NCBI GenBank assembly: GCA_965198045.1 | Contig: CBDAOL010000012.1 | Coordinates: 372,001-436,000 of the forward strand | DNA: 64,000 bases | Reading direction: 5' to 3' | Origin: CBDDEC01 sp965198045 | GTDB taxonomy: Bacteria > Chloroflexota > Dehalococcoidia > UBA2979 | Position numbers and translations under genes: made by a program | The notes under the pieces: generated by a model | Databases searched by the model: none | What the model was told of the DNA's origin: nothing | The model's input: only the letters and a program-made list of their open reading frames with translations | Shown here: positions 16,230-24,523 of the stretch, one piece after another | Numbering within the stretch: the first letter of the stretch is position 1 | How the letters are laid out: each line of letters starts with the position of its first letter

Positions 16230-17614
16230 CAGGCGCTCAACCTGGCGACGGCGACGCGGAACGCGACGCCGCGAGCCTCGAAGTTCGGGTACGCATCGAA
16301 CGAGGTGCCGCCCGGCGAGAACAGGACGACGTCGCCGAACTCGGCCACCGCGGCTGCCGCGCGGACCGCGGTCGGGACATCGTTGACGCGCGTGACCGCG
16401 AGGTCCTCGCCGGCGGCCTCGCGGAGGGCCTCGCGGACGGCCGAGGCGTAGAGATCTCCGGCCTCACCGAACGTGATCACGGCTCGGCAGCGCTGCGCCG
16501 CCTCAGCGGCCAGCTCGCTCAGCGGCAGACGCTTGTCGCGACCGCCCATGAGCAGGACGAGCGGTTCGTCATAGGAGCGGAGGCCGGCAAGTGTGCGCTC
16601 GGGCGTAGTCGCGATGGAGTCGTTGACGTAACGGACACCGGCGAATTCGTCGATCGGTTCGAGCCGGTGGGGGACGCCGAGGAATCCGCGGATGCCGTCC
16701 GCTATCGCCTCGTCACTGACGCCCAGTTCGGCCGCGAGCGCGACTGCCGACAGTACGTTGTCGACGTTATGGTCGCCGCGTAACGCGATCTCATCGCGCG
16801 TGACGATGGGCAGCCGCGCGTCGCCGTGCTGCCGCACGACGCGATCGTCGACCAGCGCCGCCCCGTCGCCTTGAATCGCGTGGCGACGCGAGGTGGAGGC
16901 GACCCGCGCTGGCGCCTCGGCGGCGAAGCCGGAGCAGACCTCGTCATCGATGTTGAACACCGCCAGGTCGTCGCCGGACTGGTACTCGAAGATGCGCCGC
17001 TTCAGCGCGACATAATCCGTCCACGAGTAGGCGTCGAGGTGGTTCGGTGTCACGTTGGTCACGCAGGCCACGTGCGGGCTCACCTCGAGGCTCTCGAGCT
17101 GCGTGTGCGAGAGCTCGACGACCACCTGTGTGCTCGGTCCGATGTCGTCGAGGAGCGAGAGCAGGCCGACACCGATGTTGCCGCCGACGACATAATCTGC
17201 GCCGTCGGCGACCAGCATCTCGCCGAGCAGGGCGGTGGTAGTGGTCTTGCCGGAGGAGCCGGTGACGCCCGTGATCGGCGCGGCGCAGCGCTCGAAGAAG
17301 AGCCGGCTCATCGACGATACCGGCGTGCCGATCGCGCGGGCGTGGTCGAGCATCGGCAGGCCCGGCGGGACGCCCTGTGAGACGAAGACGGCGGCCACAT
17401 CCTCGGCATCCGTCTCGCGGTGCTCGCCCAACGAGAGGGTGGCATCGCAGTCCTCGATGGCGGCGAGCGGCTCGGCGAGCTGCTCGGCCGAACGGCGGTC
17501 GGAGACGGTCACCGCGGCGCCCTCCGCACTGAGGAAACGGACGAGGTCGATGCCCTCGATGCCGAGGCCGACGACGGTCACGCGCTTCCCCTCGAGGTTA
17601 TGTTCAAGTGTCAT
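16229..17614 (-). CDS. murD: UDP-N-acetylmuramoyl-L-alanine--D-glutamate ligase
   Basis: Adds D-Glu to the UDP-MurNAc-L-Ala precursor. The N-terminal Rossmann segment is VTVVGLGIEGIDLVRFL, the P-loop is GVTGSSGKTTTTALLGEML, then NVTPNHLDAY and NDSIATTPERTLAGL with MGGRDKRLP. ATG 17614 gives 461 residues, normal for the family. An in-frame GTG at 17650 overlaps the mraY stop as GTGA and would add 12 residues; it would fit the coupling pattern of the cluster but gives a less typical N-terminus. Confidence 0.94.
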   Translation of the reverse strand: MTLEHNLEGKRVTVVGLGIEGIDLVRFLSAEGAAVTVSDRRSAEQLAEPLAAIEDCDATLSLGEHRETDAEDVAAVFVSQGVPPGLPMLDHARAIGTPVSSMSRLFFERCAAPITGVTGSSGKTTTTALLGEMLVADGADYVVGGNIGVGLLSLLDDIGPSTQVVVELSHTQLESLEVSPHVACVTNVTPNHLDAYSWTDYVALKRRIFEYQSGDDLAVFNIDDEVCSGFAAEAPARVASTSRRHAIQGDGAALVDDRVVRQHGDARLPIVTRDEIALRGDHNVDNVLSAVALAAELGVSDEAIADGIRGFLGVPHRLEPIDEFAGVRYVNDSIATTPERTLAGLRSYDEPLVLLMGGRDKRLPLSELAAEAAQRCRAVITFGEAGDLYASAVREALREAAGEDLAVTRVNDVPTAVRAAAAVAEFGDVVLFSPGGTSFDAYPNFEARGVAFRVAVARLSA

Positions 17615-17646
17615 CGCGGGTGAGCCGTTTCCTCTCCGGAGGTATA

Positions 17647-18636
17647 TCACACCGACAGAGCCAGAGCGATGCCGACCATCGCTCCGGCAATGCCGAGGAG
17701 ATAGAGCCGCATCACGACCTGGGGCTCGCTCCAGCCGAGCAATTCCAGGTGGTGGTGGAACGGCGTCATGCGGAAGAGGCGCTGCCCACCGGTGGTCTGG
17801 AAGTAGGCGATTTGCAGCACATCGGAGACCGCCTCGAGGACGAACACGATGCCGACGACGGGGAGCAGCAGCCAGTGCCCCGTCATCAGCGCGACCGTCG
17901 CCAACGACGCGCCTAGGGGCAGGGCGCCGGTGTCGCCCATGAACACCGAGGCCGGCCAGGCGTTGTACCAGAGGAATCCGAGCAGTGCGCCGACGACGGT
18001 GAACGAGAACGTGGCGAGGAACGCCTGCCCCTGCACGAACGCGATCACCGCGTATGCGGCAAACGCCAACGCCGCCGTACCGGCGAGCAGGCCGTCCAGT
18101 CCGTCGGTGATCGAGACGGCCGAGGTGGTCGCGAAGACGGTGATCACCGCGATGCCGATGTAGACATAACCGAGCTCGTATTGTCCGGCCCACGGGACGT
18201 TCACGCTCTCGGCGTCGAAGCCGAAGAACAGCACGAGCGCCACCACGATCGACAGCGCGAGGATGAGCGTGAACTTGAGGCGCCAGCTCAGCCCGCCGTG
18301 CCCTCGGCCGCCGGTCAGCGTGCCGAGGTCGTCCCAGAAGCCGATGGCCATCGCCGCGACGACGACGGCGAGGGGCAGCAGGATCGAGCCTCGCTCGAGG
18401 ATGATCGAGCCGTCTTCGATCTCGAAGACGTTCGTCGCGGCCGTCACCAGCGCGACCGTGCCGTAGATGAACAGGCCGCCCATCGTCGGGGTGCCCTCTT
18501 TGACCGAGTGCGTCGAGGGACCGTCCGCCGAGATCTGCTTGCCGACGTTGCGCTCGCGTAGGCGAGCGATCGTCGGCCCTCCGAGGACGAGCGCGACGAC
18601 GAAGGCAGAACCACCCACGAGCAGCGAGAAGATCAC
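17647..18636 (-). CDS. mraY: Phospho-N-acetylmuramoyl-pentapeptide transferase
   Basis: Integral membrane enzyme forming lipid I from UDP-MurNAc-pentapeptide and undecaprenyl phosphate. Seen motifs are KEGTPTMGGL, FWDDLG (catalytic Asp pair region), ITDGLDGLLAGTAALAF, FMGDTGALPLGA and RMTPFHHHLELLGWSE (the HHH segment). About ten hydrophobic segments are present. Start taken at GTG 18636, overlapping the murF stop as GTGA (329 residues); an upstream in-frame ATG at 18669 would add 11 residues. Confidence 0.94.
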   Translation of the reverse strand: MIFSLLVGGSAFVVALVLGGPTIARLRERNVGKQISADGPSTHSVKEGTPTMGGLFIYGTVALVTAATNVFEIEDGSIILERGSILLPLAVVVAAMAIGFWDDLGTLTGGRGHGGLSWRLKFTLILALSIVVALVLFFGFDAESVNVPWAGQYELGYVYIGIAVITVFATTSAVSITDGLDGLLAGTAALAFAAYAVIAFVQGQAFLATFSFTVVGALLGFLWYNAWPASVFMGDTGALPLGASLATVALMTGHWLLLPVVGIVFVLEAVSDVLQIAYFQTTGGQRLFRMTPFHHHLELLGWSEPQVVMRLYLLGIAGAMVGIALALSV

Positions 18637-20033
18637 GAGTCCACCTCGACTCCGCGCCGCTTGAGCCACTGAGCGACCAGCCGGTCCAGCCCGAGCGCCC
18701 GCGAGCCTTTGATCAGCACGGCATCGCCCGGCTGGACCGTCGCGTCGAGGCCCTCGAGGGCGCTCGCGGCGTCCACGTAGTGCTGGACCTCGGCCACGCC
18801 GGCCGCCTCGGCGGCACGTCCGATCTGCGCGCCCAGCTCGCCGATGGTGAGCAGCACGTCGAGAGTGGTCGCGGCCTCCCGGCCGGCCGTCCGGTGCGCC
18901 GCGTCGCTCTCCTCACCGAGCTCAAGCATGTCGCCGAGGAGTGCCATGTGGCGTCCCGGCAGTTCGGCGAGCAGCGTCAGCGCGGCGCTCATCGAGGCCG
19001 GGTTCGCGTTGTAGGTGTCGTCGATCAGACGGACGCCGCCGCTGAGATCGACGAGGCGGGTCCGCAACGGCACGTCGAGCCGTTCGAGGGCATCGCAGAC
19101 CTCGGCGAAGGCGATGTCATCGGCGAGCCCGACCGTCATCGCGGCCAGCACATTCGAGGCGAGGTAGGCGCCCGGCAGCGGCACGTGGATTCGCCGCGAC
19201 TTGTCGCCATACGTGATCGTCAGCTCGAAGCCCTCGACACCGCTGGAGGTGAGAGCGCTGCCTCGTACGTCGGCGTCGTCGTTGAAGCCGAAGCGCCAGA
19301 CGCGCGCCGGGGTGCTCGCGGCCATGGCGCTGACGTCGGCGTCGTCGGCGTTGAGAACGGCGTGACCGTCCGCGCGCAACGCTTCGACCAGCTCGCGCTT
19401 GGCGGCGACGATCGTCGCCATCGATCCCGCACGTTCGAGGTGCACCGGCCCCACGTTGAGGACGACGCCGATGCGCGGCCGCGCCCACTCGCAGAGCAAC
19501 GCGATCTCGCCGGTGGTGTACATCCCCATCTCGATCACGGCGCGCTCCGTCGAGGCGTCGAGTTCGAGCAGGCAGAGGGGCACGCCGATCTCGTTGTTGT
19601 AGTTGTTGTCCGTCGCCTCGGTCCGGTAGCGGGCTCGCAACACGGCGGCGATCATGCCCTTCGTCGTGGTCTTGCCGACGTTGCCCGTGACACCCACGAC
19701 CTCCGTGGCCTCGAGGGCGTCGCGCCAGCGAGCGCCGAGCGCCTGCAGGCCTGCCAGCGAGTCGTCCACGATGAAGCGCGCGGTCGGCTCGGTGCCGTCG
19801 ATGGGACGTTCGAGGAGGCAGCCGCTCGCGCCTGCGGAGACGGCGGCGGCGGCGAAGTCGTGGCCGTCGACGCGCTCACCGGGGAGCGCGACGAAGAGAT
19901 CGCCCGGTGCGGCGACGCGCGAGTCGATGATGGCGCGTACGAAGGTGGCGTCCGGTCCCTCGCGGCCACGCAGGCGGTCGCCGAGCGCGCCGGCCACGAA
20001 GCTGGCGTCGAGGACCGGCGCCGGCGGCGTCAC
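18633..20033 (-). CDS. murF: UDP-N-acetylmuramoyl-tripeptide--D-alanyl-D-alanine ligase
   Basis: Adds D-Ala-D-Ala to the UDP-MurNAc-tripeptide. MurE/F N-terminal domain (DSRVAAPGDLFVALPGERVDGHDFAAAA), P-loop VVGVTGNVGKTTTKGMIAAV, NNEIGVPL, EMGMYTTGEIALL (typical of MurF rather than MurE) and DDTYNANPASMSAAL. 466 residues. Starts at GTG 20033, overlapping the PBP stop as GTGA. murE, which usually precedes it, is missing here, and the PBP gene abuts it directly. Confidence 0.95.
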   Translation of the reverse strand: MTPPAPVLDASFVAGALGDRLRGREGPDATFVRAIIDSRVAAPGDLFVALPGERVDGHDFAAAAVSAGASGCLLERPIDGTEPTARFIVDDSLAGLQALGARWRDALEATEVVGVTGNVGKTTTKGMIAAVLRARYRTEATDNNYNNEIGVPLCLLELDASTERAVIEMGMYTTGEIALLCEWARPRIGVVLNVGPVHLERAGSMATIVAAKRELVEALRADGHAVLNADDADVSAMAASTPARVWRFGFNDDADVRGSALTSSGVEGFELTITYGDKSRRIHVPLPGAYLASNVLAAMTVGLADDIAFAEVCDALERLDVPLRTRLVDLSGGVRLIDDTYNANPASMSAALTLLAELPGRHMALLGDMLELGEESDAAHRTAGREAATTLDVLLTIGELGAQIGRAAEAAGVAEVQHYVDAASALEGLDATVQPGDAVLIKGSRALGLDRLVAQWLKRRGVEVDS

Positions 20034-21769
20034 TGCGCCGCGGCCAGCGCGACGCCCGAGGGCGGCACATCGAGGTAGTCCATCAGCTCGGCGGCGAGCC
20101 CGGAGAATATCGGCGCCGCCACCTCTCCACCGAGGATGCGCTCGCCGCTGGGCTCGTCGATCTTCACGAGGATCGAGATCTGCGGATCCTCATCGGGGAG
20201 GAAGCCGACGAACGAGACGATCGTCGTGCCCGGGTCGTAGCTGCCTCCCGTCGACACCTCGGTCGTTCCCGTCTTGCCCGCGACCGAGTAGCCCTCGACG
20301 GTGGCGCGGTGGAACGGCACACCGTCGACGACATCGTTCATCAGCGCCGCAATCGTGTCGGCGGTCTGCTGCGACACCACCTGGCGCACCACGACGGGCT
20401 CGTAGGTGCGCACATCGTCCTCCGTGACGACACGCGAGATCACGTAGGGGCGCATCAACATCCCGCCGTTGGCGAAGGTGTTGACGGCGGACAGGACCTG
20501 CAGCGGCGTCACGTTCACGCCATGCCCGAACGAGTTCGCGCCGAGGTCGGCCAGGCACCAGTTGTCGTCCGTTGGAACTCGCATCACGCCTTCGGCCTCA
20601 CCCGTCAGTCCGACGTGCGTGAGTTCCCCGATGCCGAAGCGTTGGACATAGTCATAGAACACCTCGGCGCCGACTTCCTGGGCGAGCCAGACCGCGCCGG
20701 TGTTGAGCGAGCGCTGGAGCAGGGTGCGCACGTCGGTCGGGCCGTTCACGCTGAAGTCCCAATTCGCGATGGTGCGACCGCCGATCTCGACGGGCCCGGT
20801 GTCGTCGTACGTGGTCTCCGGTGTGACACGCCCCGTGTCGATGGCGATCGCAGCCGTCAGCGTCTTGAACACCGAACCGGGCTCGTACATGTCGGTCACG
20901 ATGCGGTTGCGCACGCTGTCCTGGAGGTTCGGATCGTCGAGGGTGATGCCGCCCAGGCCGACCGCGGGCCAGTTGGCCATGGCGAGCACGGCGCCGGTCC
21001 GAGGATCCATCACCAGGATCGAGCCGCCGGAGGCGCCGTGTTCGGCGATCGCCTCCCGCAGGTAGCGCTCAGCTAGTGCCTGGATGACGCGGTCGACGGT
21101 GAGGTGGATCTCGCCGCCCGGTTCGGCGGCACGCTCGCTGCGAGGACTGAATGCCAGCGGCCGCCCCCGCGCGTCGCGCTCCAGGGCAATCACGCCGTCG
21201 CGGCCGCGCAGGATGTGGTCGAAGTCCGCCTCGATCCCCCAGAGACCGGCCTGGTCGCCGCCGACCCAGCCGAGTACCGGACCGGCCAGGTCACCCTCGG
21301 GGTAGACGCGAACGGCAGAAGGCAGCACGCGAACGCCCCAGAGGTCAAGCTCCTGGAGCGCGCGGCCCGAGTCGTAGTCGAGGTCGCGCCTGACACGGAC
21401 ATCCCCAGTCTGCTCGTCCTGTCCTTGCTTGAGCAGCCCTTCGCGCGAGAGGTCCAGGACCGCACCCAGCTCGGCGGCGGCGGTCCGCGCCTCGTCGGGG
21501 CTCAGGTTCCACAGGTAGCGGTCGATGTAGATGTCCCAGGTGTCGACCGAGATGGCGAGCGGGTAGCCGCCAGTGTCGAGGATCGGTCCTCGCGGCGCTG
21601 GGAGGACGGCAGCGCCGGCTCGCGCTTCCGATGCCTGCTTCAGGTAACGGTCGTGGTCGGCGATCTGCAGCTGGGCGAGGCGCGCGACCACGACGAGCAC
21701 GGCCGCCACCATCAGCAGCGCCAGCAGGCGATGTCGCCAGGTCAGATGATCAGCGGCGCGGTCGCTCAA
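20030..21769 (-). CDS. ftsI: Class B penicillin-binding protein (FtsI-type transpeptidase)
   Basis: Septal peptidoglycan cross-linking enzyme. One N-terminal membrane segment (LLALLMVAAVLVVVARLAQL), then the PBP dimerisation domain (APRGPILDTGGYPLAISV), then the transpeptidase domain with SxxK in MYEPGSVFKTLT, SxN in LQRSLNTGAVWL and KTGT in VAGKTGTTEV. No C-terminal PASTA domain is visible. 579 residues. The start is TTG 21769 with GAGGAAG 8 nt upstream. Partner of the SEDS protein FtsW in the same cluster. Confidence 0.93.
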   Translation of the reverse strand: MSDRAADHLTWRHRLLALLMVAAVLVVVARLAQLQIADHDRYLKQASEARAGAAVLPAPRGPILDTGGYPLAISVDTWDIYIDRYLWNLSPDEARTAAAELGAVLDLSREGLLKQGQDEQTGDVRVRRDLDYDSGRALQELDLWGVRVLPSAVRVYPEGDLAGPVLGWVGGDQAGLWGIEADFDHILRGRDGVIALERDARGRPLAFSPRSERAAEPGGEIHLTVDRVIQALAERYLREAIAEHGASGGSILVMDPRTGAVLAMANWPAVGLGGITLDDPNLQDSVRNRIVTDMYEPGSVFKTLTAAIAIDTGRVTPETTYDDTGPVEIGGRTIANWDFSVNGPTDVRTLLQRSLNTGAVWLAQEVGAEVFYDYVQRFGIGELTHVGLTGEAEGVMRVPTDDNWCLADLGANSFGHGVNVTPLQVLSAVNTFANGGMLMRPYVISRVVTEDDVRTYEPVVVRQVVSQQTADTIAALMNDVVDGVPFHRATVEGYSVAGKTGTTEVSTGGSYDPGTTIVSFVGFLPDEDPQISILVKIDEPSGERILGGEVAAPIFSGLAAELMDYLDVPPSGVALAAAQ

Positions 21770-21857
21770 CCTGTCACTTCCTCGCTGGACCGAAGGTCCG
21801 CGCTTCCCCGCCGCTCCCGTCGCGCCTCCGCTCTCCCGGTGTCGATCTCAGCCGGCG

Positions 21858-22340
21858 CTACTGCGCCCCCAGCAGCTGCGCGAGCAGCCGCTCCCACCAG
21901 GCCGACCCGCGCATCGCTTCGAGCTCACCGGCGGCCGCCGTCTCGACGAAGCGCCGAGGCACGGCGGGCCCGGCCGGCGCCGGCTCGTCGACGCTGATGC
22001 GAAACGCCGGCTCAGCCAGGAGCATGTCCAGGCCCTGGAGCGCCCGCTCCTCTGCGGCGGCGCGGGTGCCCTCGTTGGCGATCGCAACCTTCACCTGGCG
22101 GATCTCGGCCTGCAGGAGCGTCCGCTCAAACTCCAGCGCGCTCAGCTCGTAGCCCAGCGTGGCGACCTGGCTCGTCTGCAAGACCTGGAACACGCCGAGC
22201 GCGCCCAGCAGCAGCAGGACGAAGCCGAGCAATACGGTGCGCGAGATTCTCGCCGGCAGCGCCCACCGGCGCACGCGCGGGAGGGTGTGCGAGCCGTTGC
22301 CATCGAGCGGCAGGTCGAGGGTGCGGTCGAGCGTCGCCAT
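21858..22340 (-). CDS. ftsL: FtsL-like single-pass division protein
   Basis: A 160-residue protein with a short cytoplasmic N-terminus, one strong membrane segment (TVLLGFVLLLLGALGVFQVL, about residues 35-54) and a heptad-like coiled-coil stretch (ELSALEFERTLLQAEIRQVK). This architecture and the position between rsmH and the PBP gene identify it as FtsL/septum-formation initiator type; sequence similarity alone would be weak. The tail after about residue 105 is longer than in typical FtsL. ATG 22340 shares one base with the rsmH stop (TGATG). Confidence 0.78.
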   Translation of the reverse strand: MATLDRTLDLPLDGNGSHTLPRVRRWALPARISRTVLLGFVLLLLGALGVFQVLQTSQVATLGYELSALEFERTLLQAEIRQVKVAIANEGTRAAAEERALQGLDMLLAEPAFRISVDEPAPAGPAVPRRFVETAAAGELEAMRGSAWWERLLAQLLGAQ

Positions 22341-23308
22341 CAGGCGGCCTTTTCCAGCGCCTCGGCGACCCGCATCCGTGCGGAGCGGGCGCGCGGGTTG
22401 CGCTTCACCTCTGCGGCGCCTGGGCGCAGCACGCGCCGCGGCACACCACGCAGCGAAGCAACGTGCCCGCAGGTGCAGACCGGCTGGCGCGGCGGGCAGA
22501 TGCAATCGCGCGACTGCGTCGCGACGTAGTTCTTTACCTCGCGATCCTCGAGCGAGTGGAACGAGATCACGACGAGGCGGCCGCCGGGTCGCCGCAACAC
22601 GCTCTCGGCCCCGGCGAGCGCGGTTCGCAGCTGTTCGATCTCGTCGTTCACCTCGATGCGGATCGCCTGAAACGTCTGCGTCGCCGGGTGGATGCGGCCG
22701 CGCCGGCCGCGACCCAGTGCGGCCTCGACCGCCTCGCGCAGCTCGAGCGTCGAGGCAAGCGGCCGGCGCTCGACGATGGCCCGGGCGACGCGACGGCTGC
22801 GTGGCTCCTCGCCGTAGCGGTAGATGACCGCCGCCAGCCGCTCCTCGTCGTAGCCGTTCACAACCTCGGCGGCGGTGAGGTCTGAGTCGGGGTCCATCCG
22901 CATGTCGAGGGGTTCGTCGAGCTGGAAGGAGAAACCGCGCCCGGCCGACTCGAGCTGGTAGCTGGATACGCCAGCGTCGATCAGCACCCCGTCTACCGGC
23001 GCGAACCCGTGCTCGGCGCAGATGTCGGCGATGGTGGCGAAGTCACCGCGGGCGAAGATGCAGCGGTCGCCGAAGCGCGCGAGTCGCTCCCGCGCCAGCT
23101 CGAGCGCGCCGGGATCGCGGTCGATGGCGAGCAGGCGCCCGTCCGGAGCCGATGCCTCGGCGATGCGTTCGGCGTGGCCGCCGAGGCCGGTCGTGGCGTC
23201 GATGTAACGGCCGCCGGGTCGAACAACGAGGCCTGCGAGAGCCTCGTCGAGCATCACCGGCTCGTGGTGTGGCTGCTGGGGTGGGCGTGGGGTGTGGGGA
23301 GCGGTCAC
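22340..23308 (-). CDS. rsmH: 16S rRNA (cytosine(1402)-N(4))-methyltransferase
   Basis: SAM-dependent methylation of C1402 in 16S rRNA. HEPVMLDEALAGL opens the family core. The SAM loop is YIDATTGLGGHAERIAE, then GVLIDAGVSSYQLESAGRGF, and ATQTFQAIRIEVNDE and LVVISFHSLEDREVK near the C-terminus. A small Cys-rich segment (CICPPRQPVCTC) is common in this family. 322 residues from GTG 23308. It follows mraZ by 21 bp. Confidence 0.95.
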   Translation of the reverse strand: MTAPHTPRPPQQPHHEPVMLDEALAGLVVRPGGRYIDATTGLGGHAERIAEASAPDGRLLAIDRDPGALELARERLARFGDRCIFARGDFATIADICAEHGFAPVDGVLIDAGVSSYQLESAGRGFSFQLDEPLDMRMDPDSDLTAAEVVNGYDEERLAAVIYRYGEEPRSRRVARAIVERRPLASTLELREAVEAALGRGRRGRIHPATQTFQAIRIEVNDEIEQLRTALAGAESVLRRPGGRLVVISFHSLEDREVKNYVATQSRDCICPPRQPVCTCGHVASLRGVPRRVLRPGAAEVKRNPRARSARMRVAEALEKAA

Positions 23309-23329
23309 GCCTCGGTCAACTCTCAGTGG

Positions 23330-23758
23330 CTAAGCGTCTGTGTCGTCGTCTTCTTCGCCCTCGTCACGTAGGCCATCGAGTTCCTGGCCCCAGGCGGCCG
23401 GCGACCACAGTTCGAGGTAGTCGCCGCAGCCGACGATGACCATGCGGCCGTCACCGTCCTCCTCCGCGCGGAGCTGTTGAGGAAGCAGCACTCGGCCCTG
23501 GCGGTCGAGTTCGACCGAGAAGGCATTGTGCAAGAAGGAGCGTCGGATGCGGCGTCCGGAGCGTTGCCGGTTGCCAGACCCAGTGCCCAGACGGCGCTGA
23601 ATCTCCTCGTCGAATGCGGATTCTGTGTAGAGCTCGATGCAACCTTCAGGGCCGTCCCGGAGGACACCCCCGTCGACGAACGCGCGCCGGTAGCGGGCGG
23701 GGATTGCTAACCGACCGCGTTCGTCGATGGAGTGTTCGAAGGTGCCGAAGAAGTACAC
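23330..23758 (-). CDS. mraZ: Transcriptional regulator MraZ
   Basis: DNA-binding regulator at the head of the dcw operon, with two SpoVT/AbrB-like repeats: FFGTFEHSIDERGRLAIPARYR and, later, FSVELDRQGRVLLPQQLRA (the paired DxxGR-hydrophobic-P motifs). Start taken at GTG 23758, giving MYFFGTFEHSID, the usual family N-terminus, with GAGGGA upstream. Longer in-frame Met starts reach into the promoter region and are unlikely. 142 residues, with an acidic C-terminus (DEGEEDDDTDA). Direct TGGGN repeats in its own leader fit autoregulation. Confidence 0.92.
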   Translation of the reverse strand: MYFFGTFEHSIDERGRLAIPARYRRAFVDGGVLRDGPEGCIELYTESAFDEEIQRRLGTGSGNRQRSGRRIRRSFLHNAFSVELDRQGRVLLPQQLRAEEDGDGRMVIVGCGDYLELWSPAAWGQELDGLRDEGEEDDDTDA

Positions 23759-23799
23759 AAGGCCGACATCCCTCGAATTCCGTTGGGGATGGGAATCTC

Positions 23800-23814
23800 G
23801 CCCATTTCTCCCCA
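23800..23814 (-). promoter_or_regulatory. MraZ-type binding repeats (two TGGGN boxes, 5-nt spacer)
   Basis: The minus strand reads TGGGG (23810-23814), AGAAA, TGGGC (23800-23804). Known MraZ sites are direct TGGGN repeats separated by 5 nt, exactly this spacing. An inverted TGGGA sits at the next 10-bp step (23790-23794). The boxes lie just downstream of the predicted mraZ promoter. Confidence 0.6.
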
Positions 23815-23826
23815 TATCGCTTCCGC

Positions 23827-23856
23827 AAGGTACAGATCGCCCCCATCGCGTGTCAA
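23827..23856 (-). promoter_or_regulatory. Sigma-70-type promoter of the dcw cluster
   Basis: On the minus strand a perfect -35 TTGACA (23851-23856) is followed after 18 nt by TACCTT (23827-23832). Transcription would start near 23820, giving a leader of about 60 nt that contains the TGGGN repeats. It is the best canonical promoter in the window. Confidence 0.65.
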
Positions 23857-23874
23857 GCCCCCGCGTACGAAAAA

Positions 23875-23890
23875 GTGGAAAATCTTCCAC
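23875..23890. repeat. Inverted repeat GTGGAA-AATC-TTCCAC between mraZ and mogA promoters
   Basis: Perfect 6-bp arms with a 4-nt centre. On the minus strand a run of five T follows the second arm, so it could be a weak terminator-like hairpin. Because it lies between two divergent promoters, an operator is the other reading. Confidence 0.4.
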
Positions 23891-23913
23891 CGATCCCTGA
23901 GATCACCCGTCAC

Positions 23914-23922
23914 TGCTACGAT
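23914..23922 (+). promoter_or_regulatory. Extended -10 promoter for mogA-trmD
   Basis: The plus strand reads TGC followed by TACGAT (23917-23922), an extended -10 (TGn-TAnnnT). No clear -35 is seen. Transcription would start near 23930, about 50 nt before the mogA ATG. Confidence 0.4.
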
Positions 23923-23980
23923 TTCTAGGCCCTACGAGGCAGCGAATCGGTCCTCGCAGTCGTCCGAAAAGGTAGCGGCG

Positions 23981-24523
23981 ATGCCAGACGCCCCCACAGA
24001 AACTCCGGATCACAGCTTCACGGCCGCGATCCTCACGATCAGCGACCTCGGCTCGCGCGGTGAGCGCGAAGACACGGCGGGCCCGGCGGTGGCCCGCATC
24101 CTCGAAGCAGCGGGTTTCAGCGTCGAGGAACGCGACATGGTCCCTGACGACGAGGAGCAGATCGCGAGCAAGCTCGTCGAATGGGCGGATCGCGGCCTCT
24201 CCCTGGTGCTGACGGCCGGCGGCACCGGCCTCGCGCCGCGGGACCGCACACCCCAGGCGACCGCGTCCGTCATCGAGTACCGCGTCCCGGGGATGGAGGA
24301 GGCGATGCGCGCCGCGGCCGCCCCACAGGTCCCCACGGCGATCCTCTCGCGCGGGATGGCCGGGGTGCGCAGACAGACGCTGATCATCAACCTGCCCGGC
24401 AGCGAGCGCGGCGCCACAGAGAACCTCGAGGTGGTGCTCCCGGTGCTCGCGCACGCCTGTTCTCAGCTGCAGGGCGATGCCGCCGAAGCGCAGCAGCTGC
24501 ACGGACGCCTCGCCGGTGACTGA
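23981..24523 (+). CDS. MogA/MoaB-family molybdenum cofactor biosynthesis protein
   Basis: Binds and adenylylates molybdopterin in Moco synthesis. Family motifs are ILTISDLGSRGEREDTAGPAV, LTAGGTGLAPRDRTPQAT (the G-T-G substrate loop) and INLPGSERGATENLEVVLPVL at the C-terminus. 180 residues, a stand-alone single domain rather than a MoeA fusion. ATG 23981 was chosen because longer in-frame starts run back through the promoter region. The gene overlaps trmD by 8 nt. Confidence 0.9.
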   Translation: MPDAPTETPDHSFTAAILTISDLGSRGEREDTAGPAVARILEAAGFSVEERDMVPDDEEQIASKLVEWADRGLSLVLTAGGTGLAPRDRTPQATASVIEYRVPGMEEAMRAAAAPQVPTAILSRGMAGVRRQTLIINLPGSERGATENLEVVLPVLAHACSQLQGDAAEAQQLHGRLAGD

